Positions 34,627 to 43,023 are shown, numbered from the stretch's first letter. The stretch: 48,180 bases of DNA from Aeribacillus composti (GCF_007827555.1 NZ_VISS01000036.1:1-48180), one strand, 5' to 3'. Translations and numbers: made by a program. Notes: generated from the letters alone by a model not told the origin.

Positions 34627-35682
34627 ATGAATAGTTTGGACGAAAAAGTTGAAACGTTGGAGCAGTTAATTGAAAAAGAATTGAAACCATATGTGAAAAA
34701 AATTGATGCGGAAGGTTTTTACCAGGAGCAATATTTGCGGGAGCTAGGGAAAGCTGGATTTTTCTCTACGAATCATAAGTCGCAAAAGGAATATATTTTA
34801 CAGGAAATGAAAGTGGTAGAAGAAACAGCAAAATGGTGTATGACGACTGCATTTTGTCTATGGTGCCATCTGGCTGCTTTAACTTATGTACGAAATTCCA
34901 ACAATCTTTCATTAAAAAATAAATTGCTCCCTTTGCTGGAGAATGGAAAAATTTTAGGTGCAACAGGCTTATCGAATCCGATGAAATATTATGCAGGACT
35001 TGAAAAATTGCACTTAAAGGCAAAACCTAAAGAAGATGGTTATATACTTTCAGGTGTTTTACCGAATGTATCCAATCTAGGTGACAATCATTGGTTCGGT
35101 GTGATTGCTGAGGTGGATGAACACAAACGAATCATGTGCTTTATTCCGAGCAATGCGGAAGGATTAATATTAAAGGAAAAAAATGATTTTCTAGGTTTAA
35201 ATGGAAGCGCAACATATTCTTGTACTTTTCAAGATGTTTTTGTCCCGAATGAGTGGGTTGTATCTGACGATGCGGATCTTTTTGTGGAGAAAATCCGCCC
35301 GGTTTTCATTTTATATCAAATACCTCTTGGTTTAGGTGTTATACGATCTTCCATCGCCTCCATTGAAAAGGTTATTAATAAACAAAATGGCTGCAACAGC
35401 TTTTTAAAAATACAGCCGGGTCAATTGAAAACACAAGAGCGCAAAATTCAAGATGACATTCATGCATTGTTCAGCGGTCAAAGACTCGACTGGAAAGAAA
35501 TTGCAAGGATACGTTTGGAAGCTGCTTATTTAACACTTGAAGCTGTACAGGCAAACATGCTTCATCACGGAAGCGCCGGATATCTCATGCATAGTGCACC
35601 TTCCCGCAGACTCCGCGAAGCGTATTTCTTTGCTAATTTAACACCAACAGTGAAACATTTAGAAAAAGTTCTTCACTCATAA
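34627..35682 (+). CDS. Acyl-CoA-dehydrogenase-like flavoprotein (possible DszC-type monooxygenase)
   Basis: A 351-aa protein of the acyl-CoA dehydrogenase superfamily: an N-terminal helical domain, a middle beta-barrel with KAKPKEDGYILSGVLPNVSN (about residues 130-150), and a C-terminal helical bundle ending SAPSRRLREAYFFANLTPT. It is shorter than typical acyl-CoA dehydrogenases (about 380 aa), and I do not see the usual catalytic Glu region clearly, so it may be a flavin-dependent monooxygenase of the DszC/SfnB kind or an oxidoreductase of another class. ATG 34627 is chosen because GGGTGATG lies just upstream; GTG 34615 and ATG 34618 are alternatives. Its proximity to an SsuBAC-like importer is suggestive but not proof of a sulfur role. 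Confidence 0.75.
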   Translation: MNSLDEKVETLEQLIEKELKPYVKKIDAEGFYQEQYLRELGKAGFFSTNHKSQKEYILQEMKVVEETAKWCMTTAFCLWCHLAALTYVRNSNNLSLKNKLLPLLENGKILGATGLSNPMKYYAGLEKLHLKAKPKEDGYILSGVLPNVSNLGDNHWFGVIAEVDEHKRIMCFIPSNAEGLILKEKNDFLGLNGSATYSCTFQDVFVPNEWVVSDDADLFVEKIRPVFILYQIPLGLGVIRSSIASIEKVINKQNGCNSFLKIQPGQLKTQERKIQDDIHALFSGQRLDWKEIARIRLEAAYLTLEAVQANMLHHGSAGYLMHSAPSRRLREAYFFANLTPTVKHLEKVLHS

Positions 35683-35716
35683 AAAATCCCTCATGGTTCT
35701 CCATAAGGGATTTTTT
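35681..35716 (+). terminator. Terminator of the flavoprotein gene
   Basis: AAAAAATCCCT pairs with AGGGATTTTTT. It overlaps the stop codon, and the second group IIC remnant starts just behind the T run. Confidence 0.92.
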
Positions 35717-35720
35717 GTAT

Positions 35721-35845
35721 GTGCTGGGCATCTGTACATTCGCCAAGCTTTAAAGCAGCAGTATTTTGTTTAAGACAAGGGTGTCTAGGGCGCCAAGATC
35801 TGAAGGAAGTCAGCAGCCAATTTTCGACTTGCGGAAAAGATGATC
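35721..35845 (+). mobile_element. Second group IIC intron remnant, 5' part only
   Basis: The segment begins GTGCTGGGCATCTGTAC, and later contains GACAAGGGTGTCTAGGGCG and ATCTGAAGGAAGTCAGCAGC, the conserved early domain I blocks of class C group II introns. About 125 bp remain, and no downstream domains or reverse transcriptase are left. It differs clearly from the remnant at 18705, so the two are separate insertions. As expected for class C introns it lies immediately after an intrinsic terminator. Confidence 0.78.
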
Positions 35846-35851
35846 GATGTT

Positions 35852-36019
35852 TTATTCTTTCTCCTTTTTTTTCTTTAACCTTCCTTCGCGTCGAGCAGCG
35901 TCCCGCAATAAAAATTCAATATGGGAATTGACGCTGCGGAATTCCTCTTGCGCCCAACGTTCAATAACGGCATACAATTCAGGATCGATTCTTAAAGGGA
36001 AATTTTTCTTTTTTGCCAT
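35852..36019 (-). CDS. Small ribbon-helix-helix (Arc/MetJ-type) DNA-binding protein
   Basis: A 55-aa protein starting MAKKKNFPLRIDPELY, followed by two helices and a Lys/Glu-rich end (RREGRLKKKKEKE). The FPLRIDPELYAVIE stretch and following helices are the typical Arc-fold ribbon-helix-helix of antitoxins and small repressors. It is short and easily overlooked; ATG 36019 is 15 nt after the SPFH gene's stop on the same strand and has only a weak ribosome binding site, so translation is probably coupled. Partner and targets are unknown; no toxin gene is adjacent. Confidence 0.78.
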   Translation of the reverse strand: MAKKKNFPLRIDPELYAVIERWAQEEFRSVNSHIEFLLRDAARREGRLKKKKEKE

Positions 36020-36034
36020 GGTGCGACACAACCA

Positions 36035-36877
36035 TTAATATAGACTTCCGGTATTTATGACCGGCTGGGTGCCGCGATCGGAGATGATCGCAACCATTAA
36101 ATTATTCACCATGTTAACCTTTCTTTCTTCATCAAGCTCAATCGTTCCGTCGCTAGCCAGCTGCTCGACAGCCATTTGGGCCATACTGACGGCTCCTTCG
36201 ACAATCTTTTTTCTCGCAGATAAAACGGCGGCTGCCTGCTGGCGCTGAAGCATGGCGCTGGCAATTTCAGTCGAGTAAGCTAAATGAGTCAGTCTAGCTT
36301 CTATTACTTCAACTCCAGCGACGTTCAACCGTTCTTGCAATTCATCTGCCAGCTCTTTTGAAACAACATCGGCGTTGCCTCTTAATGTAATATTGTGGTC
36401 ATCAAACGTATCGTAAGGATATTTCGTTGCTACATGACGAATGGCAGCCTCGCTTTGGATTTCCACGAATTCTTCATAATCATCCACATCAAAAGTTGCT
36501 TTTGCGGAATCGATTACTTTAAAGACGATGACCGAAGCAATTTCAATCGGATTCCCTTCCACATCGTTTACTTTTAGCTTTTTGCTGTTAAAATTTCGAA
36601 CGCGAAGGGACACCTTTTGTCTAATAGTTAATGGAACCGTTAAGGCAAGGCCACTTTTCCGAATGCTTCCTAAATAACGTCCGAAGAAAATGACAACGTT
36701 TGCTTGATTCGGCTGTACAATGGTAAGACCGCTTCCAAGCAGTGCGGCAAGAACAACCAATACAATTGCAAGAACAATAAACTCCTGGATAAATGTAAAA
36801 GCTGCTCCGAGCAAAAGTGCAACGATTAGTACAATTCCAATAAACCCGTCAATAAACCATGCCTTTTTTTCTTTCAA
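36035..36877 (-). CDS. SPFH/Band 7 domain membrane protein
   Basis: A 280-aa protein with two N-terminal hydrophobic segments (about residues 10-30 and 32-52). A Band 7/SPFH domain follows (starting near [20 protein letters not shown]), with the helical C-terminus typical of stomatin/prohibitin relatives. Such proteins organise membrane microdomains. TTG 36877 follows GAGAGGGG; an ATG at 36884 is out of frame. It is followed by the ribbon-helix-helix mini-gene, a pairing also seen in other Bacilli as far as I recall. Confidence 0.85.
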   Translation of the reverse strand: MKEKKAWFIDGFIGIVLIVALLLGAAFTFIQEFIVLAIVLVVLAALLGSGLTIVQPNQANVVIFFGRYLGSIRKSGLALTVPLTIRQKVSLRVRNFNSKKLKVNDVEGNPIEIASVIVFKVIDSAKATFDVDDYEEFVEIQSEAAIRHVATKYPYDTFDDHNITLRGNADVVSKELADELQERLNVAGVEVIEARLTHLAYSTEIASAMLQRQQAAAVLSARKKIVEGAVSMAQMAVEQLASDGTIELDEERKVNMVNNLMVAIISDRGTQPVINTGSLY

Positions 36878-37007
36878 CTTTCATTGCCCCTCTCATATTA
36901 TTTTTATATTAAAATGATATCACTTTTTGAAATAAATGTAAATGTATATTGTCAAAAAATTTTGGCGAAAAACGTTTTTGGAGCTATGAAAATTCAATGA
37001 AAACCAA

Positions 37008-37069
37008 AATAAAAAACCTCAACTAACAACCATGCTAAACGTCATTCGTTAGCAAGGGTTAGTCGAGGA
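37008..37069 (-). terminator. Terminator of the small membrane protein gene
   Basis: On the minus strand CCTCGACTAAC pairs with GTTAGTTGAGG (one G-U pair) and continues into TTTTTTATTTT. An inner hairpin, GCTAACG with CGTTTAGC, lies in the loop. Confidence 0.8.
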
Positions 37070-37125
37070 TTTAGGTTTAAATATATTTAGTTCATTATTG
37101 TTTGCATAGGTTCGTTTCTTTAGCA

Positions 37126-37374
37126 TTAAAACAGAAAAATAAGACATACAATGAGGATGACAATAAACAATAAGGTATAAATCCATGTCAACGAGCGAAC
37201 ATTGCGAAAGGAGCTTGTTTCATATTCCCTTGACCTTGCAAGTTCATCATGGGGACTGTTCCCGATCGCTTTATATGTTTCTATTTTGTTTCCTACTTCT
37301 TTTCCGATAAACGCAGTTAAAATGAGTGCAAGTATACAAATAATAATGCCTACGGTCAATAACATACTATACAT
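37126..37374 (-). CDS. Small two-helix membrane protein, function unknown
   Basis: An 82-aa protein with hydrophobic segments at about residues 5-25 and 62-82, joined by a charged loop (EVGNKIETYKAIGNSPHDEL and SREYETSSFRNVR). ATG 37374 follows GGGAGATGG. It has its own terminator at 37008-37069. No family is recognised, and there are no obvious catalytic residues. Confidence 0.65.
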   Translation of the reverse strand: MYSMLLTVGIIICILALILTAFIGKEVGNKIETYKAIGNSPHDELARSREYETSSFRNVRSLTWIYTLLFIVILIVCLIFLF

Positions 37375-37458
37375 AAAACCATCTCCCTGTCTCTTTACAT
37401 TGTGGTAGAGAATTGATTCGTTAATGTCCTTGCTTGATAATCACCTGAAAATAGAAAT

Positions 37459-38898
37459 TTATTTATGCTGAATATTATAAAATGCATCAGCAAATCTTTT
37501 TATTCCTTCATTTATATTTTCTTCATTTTCTCTTGCGAAGGTAAAACGGACATATTTTGTACTTGATCCAAGCGTTGAGCCCGGAACATAAATAACCCCG
37601 CGCTTGATCGACTCTTCTAGCAGCTGGATCTCATTAAAGTCTTTCTTTATTTTGCACCATAAATGAATGCCTCCTTGTGGGATATAAAAATCAACATCGT
37701 CTTTTAAGTAGAATCGAAGGCTTTTGACAATTTGATCCCTTCTGTTTTCGAGCCGTTTGACTAAGCAGTTGATATGGGCATCGAAGTCGTCAGATTCCAG
37801 AAAATCATTGGCAATCCATTGAGTAAAGCTGGCATGACCGAAATCCACTTGCTGTTTGGCATCAGACAATCTTTCAATCACAGGCTTTGGTCCAATAACC
37901 CAACCAATTCGCAAACCAGAAGCAACAATTTTTGACAATGAGCTGATATATAAGACATTTCCATGCTCATCCATTGATTTTAGCGGGTAGGTCTCTCCCC
38001 CATTAAAGGACGTTAAACTGTAAGGATCGTCTTCAACAATCGGTATTCCATACTCAGACGATATTTCCAATATTTTTTCCCGCCGGTTTTTATGAAGGAA
38101 AGCGCCTGATGGATTTTGGAAAGCAGGATTTAAAAAGATCATCCTGATTCGATGTTTTTTATGCAATAGAAGCAAATCATCCGGGTTTATACCGTCTTTG
38201 TCAACTGGTAAATAGAAAGGTCTAATTCCGGTTGATTTAAAGACCGGGAGACTGTAATAATACGAAGGCTCTTCTAATGCTATCGCATCACCCGGCTTTA
38301 ATAAGCATTGGACGATTAAATATAAAGCTTGCTGCGCTCCTGATGTGATGAGAATGGAAGACGGATTTGTCTCAATTCTCCGATATCGTTTCACATGCTT
38401 TGTGATAGTTTTTCTTAATATCTCATTCCCTTGAGGATGATCATATCCTAGGCTTCCGATAAATGACCTTGTCGAAATGATTTCTCGCAAGGAGTCGATT
38501 GGAAAAAGATCTTCCGACAATTCACCGCTAGCTAAATTGATTAGTTTATGCTCTTCCATCTCTTTGCGTATTCTCTGGGTCACAGGTAAATTCGGCAAGA
38601 ACGATCCTGCCTCAATATACCGATTCCAGCTTGGTACACGCTTCTTTGTCATGCCCCATATATCTTTGCTGATTGTTGTTCCGCTTCCTCTCTTTCTCTC
38701 GATAAGTCCGTTTGATTCTAATTCGTCATATGCAGCCACAACTGTGCTTCTGTTTATTTGCAGCTTATTGGCCAAAAACCGTTCAGAAGGCAGCGGTTTA
38801 TCAGGGGGAAATGTGCCATCCGCAATTCCGTTTTCAATATATTCGGCCAACTGTTTATATATAGGCTTTTTTGCATTTCGATCCGGTTTCCAGTCCAT
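37459..38898 (-). CDS. MocR-type GntR/aminotransferase regulator
   Basis: A 479-aa chimeric regulator. Residues 1-80 form a GntR winged helix (PLPSERFLANKLQINRSTVV), and residues 115-470 form a fold-type I aminotransferase domain binding pyridoxal phosphate. Lys323 is in SSLSKIVASGLRIGW, with Asp at EDDPY near 290 and Asn/Pro at NPAFQNPSG. ATG 38898 is chosen because AAAGGGTG lies 6 nt upstream; GTG 38907 lies inside that site. MocR proteins control PLP, GABA, taurine or amine genes, often those next to them. A perfect palindrome at 39023-39038 lies upstream, toward the nitrilase. Confidence 0.9.
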   Translation of the reverse strand: MDWKPDRNAKKPIYKQLAEYIENGIADGTFPPDKPLPSERFLANKLQINRSTVVAAYDELESNGLIERKRGSGTTISKDIWGMTKKRVPSWNRYIEAGSFLPNLPVTQRIRKEMEEHKLINLASGELSEDLFPIDSLREIISTRSFIGSLGYDHPQGNEILRKTITKHVKRYRRIETNPSSILITSGAQQALYLIVQCLLKPGDAIALEEPSYYYSLPVFKSTGIRPFYLPVDKDGINPDDLLLLHKKHRIRMIFLNPAFQNPSGAFLHKNRREKILEISSEYGIPIVEDDPYSLTSFNGGETYPLKSMDEHGNVLYISSLSKIVASGLRIGWVIGPKPVIERLSDAKQQVDFGHASFTQWIANDFLESDDFDAHINCLVKRLENRRDQIVKSLRFYLKDDVDFYIPQGGIHLWCKIKKDFNEIQLLEESIKRGVIYVPGSTLGSSTKYVRFTFARENEENINEGIKRFADAFYNIQHK

Positions 38899-39022
38899 AT
38901 GCTTCACCCTTTAGATTTGCTTGGCACTTCCTGCTATATGGCAAGTTAATCAGGTTCTTTGTTATTTATCTATAGAATGTTTCTATTGAACATAATCGAA
39001 AATGTTGTTATATCCATCAAAA

Positions 39023-39038
39023 TTTGAACCTGTTCAAA
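39023..39038. promoter_or_regulatory. Perfect palindrome, candidate operator between mocR and nitrilase
   Basis: TTTGAAC CT GTTCAAA, two perfect 7-bp arms around CT, about 125 bp upstream of the mocR start. A site for MocR or another dimeric regulator is plausible. Confidence 0.5.
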
Positions 39039-39270
39039 CATTAATTATAACGCTAGATGAAAGAATAATGCCCATCCAATTCAGTAACATTTTACCCATC
39101 CACTTTTATTTTAACTTGGAGTTTTTAGCACATGATTTGAACGCTGCTGAAAAATCATTATCTTTTGTAATATGGACGCAATGCTTAAAGCTGTCCTGCC
39201 CGATTTTTTCTTTACTTGAAGTTGAAAACCCTTAAAATAGATGTGCGATTTTCGGCAAATTTATTTCACT

Positions 39271-39448
39271 TTATGGTTCGTCTTGGATAAATGGCTGTTG
39301 CAGTATTGAAATTGGATGATTGACAAAGTCTTTGATTGGATGGTCCAAAAATTTTTGAACATTTTTATTATGAATAATATACTCCAATTCAAACCGTTTC
39401 TCATATTTTACGCTTAATGCTTCTATAGAATTAAGTGTTGATAGTTAG
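39271..39448 (-). pseudogene. Remnant of a coding sequence, C-terminal part
   Basis: A minus-strand frame of 58 codons ends in TAA at 39271 and encodes NSIEALSVKYEKRFELEY, then KFLDHPIKDFVNHPISI, with amphipathic coding character. It is closed upstream by a stop without a start or ribosome binding site. It looks like the last part of a lost gene; no family is recognised. Confidence 0.4.
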
Positions 39449-39756
39449 TTCGACACTCAGCCACAGCTGTATTGTACAAAGGAGCATGCTAAGAAATTAT
39501 CATTAAATTACTTCAGATGAGATATCACATGAAAAGCTCTCATGGAAAAACATAATCCAATTATTTTGAACTCTAATACATGGGCCGGCCCTTCTATGCT
39601 TAAAAAGAGGATTATTCAAAGTGTTTTCCTTCCTGTGCAGATTTTTTTATGGAAGATGAATAGGGGGCAACTTCCGAAGGTTATTGACTTTGAAGGTTCA
39701 TGAGCTTCGGCATTTAAGATGGCTTTAGATTTTTCAATTTGATGGAGGGGAAGAAT

Positions 39757-40713
39757 ATGTCGAACAGAGCACAAAAGGTTAAAGTTGCTGTTATACAAGC
39801 CTCATCTGTTATTATGGACCGGGACGCCACGACAAAAAAGGCGGTTAGCCTCATACATCAAGCTGCTGAAAAAGGAGCAAAGATTGTTGTATTTCCTGAA
39901 GCTTTTATTCCCGCTTATCCTAGAGGCTTATCTTTCGGTACAACGATTGGGAGCCGTTCGGCTGAAGGGAGGAAGGATTGGTATAGATACTGGAGCAATT
40001 CTGTAGCTGTTCCGGACGAAACGACGGAACAACTGGGCGAAGCGGCTCGAAAAGCAGGTGTCTACCTTGTGATAGGCGTTACAGAAAGGGATAATGAATT
40101 TAGCGGCGGGACTCTTTACTGTTCTGTTTTATTTTTCGATTCTGACGGACAGTTGTTAGGAAAACACCGCAAATTAAAACCGACTGCAGCAGAACGGATT
40201 GTTTGGGGGGAAGGGGATGGAAGCACATTACCAGTGTTTGACACCCCTTATGGAAGAATAGGGGCGCTAATCTGCTGGGAAAATTATATGCCGTTAGCAA
40301 GGGCTGCGATGTATGCACAAGGAATTCAAATTTATATTGCCCCAACGGCTGATGCAAGGGAAACTTGGCAGTCAACAATCCGCCACATTGCTTTGGAGGG
40401 GAGATGCTTTGTTTTGTCTGCCAATCAATATGTGACAAAAGATATGTATCCGAAAGATTTGGCTTGTTATGATGAACTTGCTTCTTCACCTGAAGTAATG
40501 AGCAGAGGTGGTAGCGCGATTGTTGGACCGTTGGGCGAATATGTGGCAGAGCCCGTATTTGGCAAGGAAGACATCATCATTGCAGAACTGGATATGAAAC
40601 AAATCGCCTATAGCCAGTTTGATTTTGATCCTGTTGGGCATTATGCAAGACCTGATGTTTTTAAATTGCTAGTCAACAAAGAGAAGAAGACAACTATTGA
40701 GTGGAAAAATTAA
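39757..40713 (+). CDS. Nitrilase
   Basis: A 318-aa carbon-nitrogen hydrolase of the true nitrilase branch, converting an organic nitrile into carboxylate and ammonia. The catalytic triad is visible: Glu48 in FPEAFIPAYPRG, Lys139 in KHRKLKPTAAER and Cys173 in LICWENYMPLAR. No signal peptide is present. ATG 39757 follows GGAGGGG; an upstream in-frame TTG at 39739 lies before the site. The gene lies between a distant MocR regulator and a MenC/N-acylamino-acid-racemase family gene, so it may act in utilisation of an amine or nitrile, but the substrate is unknown. Confidence 0.92.
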   Translation: MSNRAQKVKVAVIQASSVIMDRDATTKKAVSLIHQAAEKGAKIVVFPEAFIPAYPRGLSFGTTIGSRSAEGRKDWYRYWSNSVAVPDETTEQLGEAARKAGVYLVIGVTERDNEFSGGTLYCSVLFFDSDGQLLGKHRKLKPTAAERIVWGEGDGSTLPVFDTPYGRIGALICWENYMPLARAAMYAQGIQIYIAPTADARETWQSTIRHIALEGRCFVLSANQYVTKDMYPKDLACYDELASSPEVMSRGGSAIVGPLGEYVAEPVFGKEDIIIAELDMKQIAYSQFDFDPVGHYARPDVFKLLVNKEKKTTIEWKN

Positions 40714-40809
40714 TCTCATGATGAGACTCGTTTCTACGATTATCTCATTATTTATTTGAGATTTTACAGTTCAATAAACAATAAGGGAAATAAAGAAATC
40801 CCTTGCTCC

Positions 40810-40839
40810 TTTACATTAAGAAAGCGTTTATTTTATAAT
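40810..40839 (+). promoter_or_regulatory. Promoter of the MenC/NSAR-like gene
   Basis: TTTACA (40810-40815) and TATAAT (40834-40839) are separated by 18 bp, with a cre-like element inside the spacer. Confidence 0.6.
40819..40832. promoter_or_regulatory. cre-like (CcpA) site in the promoter spacer
   Basis: AGAAAGCGTTTATT matches the cre consensus TGAAARCGYTTWCW at 12 of 14 positions and lies between -35 and -10, where CcpA would repress during growth on glucose. Confidence 0.5.
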
Positions 40840-40973
40840 TAGTGTAAAACAAACGTTCGAGTGGATTCGCTATTTTAAGAAATATTTTCCGGGAAATATC
40901 GAGCCCTCTGGCGAATGGGAATGATTTTGTCGAACTTAGCTGAGAGCTTGTTTAAAAAAGGAGATGCTCTTAA

Positions 40974-42086
40974 TTGATAAAAATTAAGAAAATTGTTTTG
41001 CATATATTACAGATGCGTTTGAAAGCCCCATTTTCTACTAGCTATGGAGACATTCACGATCGCGAATTGTTGATCGTAGAAGTAAAGGATGATGATGGTG
41101 CAGCCGGTTTTGGAGAAGGGGTTGCTTTTTCCACTCCATGGTATACAGAAGAAACCGTGAAAACAACTGTGCACATGATCGAAGATTTCCTCATTCCGAT
41201 TTTATCAAAGACGTCGTTTCATCATCCTCGTGAGTTGGCTGAATCGTTTCGTTTTATTCGCAGAAATTATATGGCAAAAGCGGCTTTGGAAGGTGCCGTG
41301 TGGGATCTATATGCAAAACAGCAAAATATACCTCTTTCACAAGCTCTCGGGGGAATGAAAAAAGAAGTTGAAGCTGGGGTGAGCATCGGTATTCAGCCGA
41401 CAATAAAAGATTTAATCAGTCTTATTGAACAATATCAGGAGGAAGGATACAAGAGAGTAAAAATAAAGATTAAACCCGGTTGGGATATTGAAGTAGTTAA
41501 GGAAATACGGAAGCATTTTCCGAACTTGGATTTAATGGCTGATGCGAACAGTGCCTATACATTAAAAGATATAAATCATCTAAAACAATTGGATGAGTTT
41601 CAATTAATGATGATTGAGCAGCCTCTTGCGCACGATGATATTGTGGATCATAGCAAACTTCAAAAAGAATTGGACACACCGATCTGTTTAGATGAAAGTA
41701 TTTGTTCCTTCGAAGATGCTCGAAAGGCTGTTGAACTTCGAAGCTGCAAAATTATGAATATAAAAATCGGCCGTGTTGGCGGTTTGACAGAAGCAAAAAA
41801 AATCCATGATTTTTGCAAAGAGCAAAATGTTCCAGTTTGGTGCGGAGGGATGCTTGAATCAGGGATTGGACGGGCCCATAATATAGCCTTAGCGACACTT
41901 GAACAATTCACACTGCCAGGAGATATATCCAGTTCATCTAAGTATTGGGAAGAAGATATTATTGAACCGGAAATATCGGTTTATAATGGAAAAATTGCCT
42001 TGCCTGATAACCCGGGGATCGGTTTTCATGTAAGCCGTGAAAAATTAAAAAAATACACTGTTGAAACGAAAGTATTTACCCTATAA
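40974..42086 (+). CDS. menC: o-Succinylbenzoate synthase / N-acylamino acid racemase family enolase
   Basis: An enolase-superfamily protein of 370 aa. The KIK motif has Lys163 and Lys165 ([10 protein letters not shown]), metal ligands are Asp190, Glu215 and Asp240 (MADAN, IEQPL, LDES), and the second catalytic Lys264 is in [10 protein letters not shown]. This is the MenC type 2/NSAR subfamily, whose members either dehydrate SHCHC to o-succinylbenzoate for menaquinone synthesis or racemise N-acyl amino acids. The two activities cannot be separated by sequence inspection. It is not with other men genes but next to a nitrilase, which leaves racemase activity open. The start is TTG 40974, with GGAG 10 nt upstream. 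A cre-like element suggests CcpA repression. Confidence 0.8.
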   Translation: MIKIKKIVLHILQMRLKAPFSTSYGDIHDRELLIVEVKDDDGAAGFGEGVAFSTPWYTEETVKTTVHMIEDFLIPILSKTSFHHPRELAESFRFIRRNYMAKAALEGAVWDLYAKQQNIPLSQALGGMKKEVEAGVSIGIQPTIKDLISLIEQYQEEGYKRVKIKIKPGWDIEVVKEIRKHFPNLDLMADANSAYTLKDINHLKQLDEFQLMMIEQPLAHDDIVDHSKLQKELDTPICLDESICSFEDARKAVELRSCKIMNIKIGRVGGLTEAKKIHDFCKEQNVPVWCGGMLESGIGRAHNIALATLEQFTLPGDISSSSKYWEEDIIEPEISVYNGKIALPDNPGIGFHVSREKLKKYTVETKVFTL

Positions 42087-42091
42087 ACAAA

Positions 42092-42125
42092 ATCATCCTC
42101 TGCATGTTTTGCAGAGGACTATTTT
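42092..42125. terminator. Bidirectional terminator between menC-like gene and thiT
   Basis: CCTCTGCA and TGCAGAGG form a perfect 8-bp stem around a short loop, with T-rich flanks on both strands. It lies in the 41-bp gap between convergent stop codons. Confidence 0.8.
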
Positions 42126-42127
42126 AT

Positions 42128-42688
42128 TTATTTTACAACCAATCTTGGCGCCGCCATAATGAGAATAACAGTAACGACAGCGCATAATACAAAGGCTCCT
42201 ATCATCGTAATGCCGTTTACGATCAAAGAATAAACGACCGCTGACATTCCTTCTGGTGCATATTCTCCGAAGAAAAAGACACCGCTGATAAAATGCCAAA
42301 AATAACGTGCAAAAGCTCCGATGAAGACGCCAAAGATGATGAAAACAAGAGCAGAGCTTTTCTTTCCATCTTTCAGCTTATTTTGGATAGTTTTGCTGAA
42401 AAGACCGGCTAAACCGATAAAGGAAAAAGCTAGAAAATAGTCGATGAAGCCTTGAACAGGCGTCAGGATGTATGCATCACCTAATACAATTTGCAATAAT
42501 CCCCATAAAAAGCCGGAAATGAAGCCAATCTTTGCACCGGATCGAAACGATAATATGAGTACAGGCACCATGGCAATGGATATAGAAATGGCTGATGATA
42601 ATTGAATGGAAGGGAGAAGATCAAGTATAACTGCCAATGCTGCAAAGATTGCTGCTTCTATTAATAGTAATAAGCGATTTTTTTCCAA
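42128..42688 (-). CDS. thiT: Energy-coupling-factor thiamine transporter S-component ThiT
   Basis: A 186-aa membrane protein with six hydrophobic segments, the size and composition of Bacillus ThiT (YuaJ). It binds thiamine and works with the shared ECF ATPase-T module to import it. The core reads GFISGFLWGLLQIVLGDAYI, followed by FFGEYAPEGMSAVVYSLIVNG, near the thiamine-binding site. TTG 42688 is chosen because GGGGG lies 8 nt upstream; a start at 42724 would lack a site. A TPP riboswitch directly upstream controls it, so high thiamine pyrophosphate shuts it off. Confidence 0.92.
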   Translation of the reverse strand: MEKNRLLLLIEAAIFAALAVILDLLPSIQLSSAISISIAMVPVLILSFRSGAKIGFISGFLWGLLQIVLGDAYILTPVQGFIDYFLAFSFIGLAGLFSKTIQNKLKDGKKSSALVFIIFGVFIGAFARYFWHFISGVFFFGEYAPEGMSAVVYSLIVNGITMIGAFVLCAVVTVILIMAAPRLVVK

Positions 42689-42768
42689 AAATAAAACCCC
42701 CTGTATATTATTTGCTATCAACAAATATCCATAAGGGGGAAAAAGGCTGTATCATGGATCAGTATACT

Positions 42769-42856
42769 TCCACATCCCTACGCTAGCATTAACTAACAGG
42801 TTCAAAGGGTCTGGACGAAATATCCGTCCACTCTCAGCATATAGCTCCCCTTGTGG
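42769..42856 (-). promoter_or_regulatory. TPP riboswitch of thiT
   Basis: On the minus strand the aptamer reads CCACAAGGGGAGC, then GCTGAGAG, GACCCTTTGAACCTG, GTTAGTTAATGCTAGC and GTAGGGATGTGG, all hallmark pieces of the thi-box in order, with CCACA/TGTGG closing P1. The downstream CCCCCTT can pair with the AGGGGG ribosome binding site of thiT, suggesting control of translation; no terminator is seen. Confidence 0.95.
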
Positions 42857-42883
42857 ATCTGTTGATATTCGAATCTTATGTCT

Positions 42884-42912
42884 ATCATAATAGACTATAA
42901 GAAAATTGTCAT
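42884..42912 (-). promoter_or_regulatory. thiT promoter
   Basis: On the minus strand ATGACA and TATGAT are separated by 17 bp and lie just upstream of the riboswitch. Confidence 0.55.
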
Positions 42913-43023
42913 TCTTTTTTCGCTATATTCAAATAAATTTAAGCTGAAATGCAGCCTTTGGACAAAAAGTAATGAAAAAAGGGCGTTAACAATAAGAACT
43001 TTTTTCAGAATGGGGGTTTTGGT

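Larger units (their letters stand above)
38908..39756. other. Long gene-free region between mocR and the nitrilase
   Basis: About 850 bp. A perfect palindrome sits at 39023-39038 (see separate entry), and a gene fragment remains on the minus strand at 39271-39448. The rest shows no supported coding sequence; an open frame at 39002-39235 has no ribosome binding site and no recognisable family. Control signals for the nitrilase are not clear. Confidence 0.5.

Noticed and set aside
36966-36979. cre-like GAAAAACGTTTTTG upstream of the SPFH gene
   Set aside because: Only about 10 of 14 consensus positions match, and the flanking bases break the symmetry.
39002-39235. 77-codon plus-strand frame between mocR and nitrilase
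   Set aside because: It starts with TTG without a ribosome binding site and has no recognisable family; the palindrome at 39023 overlaps its start.
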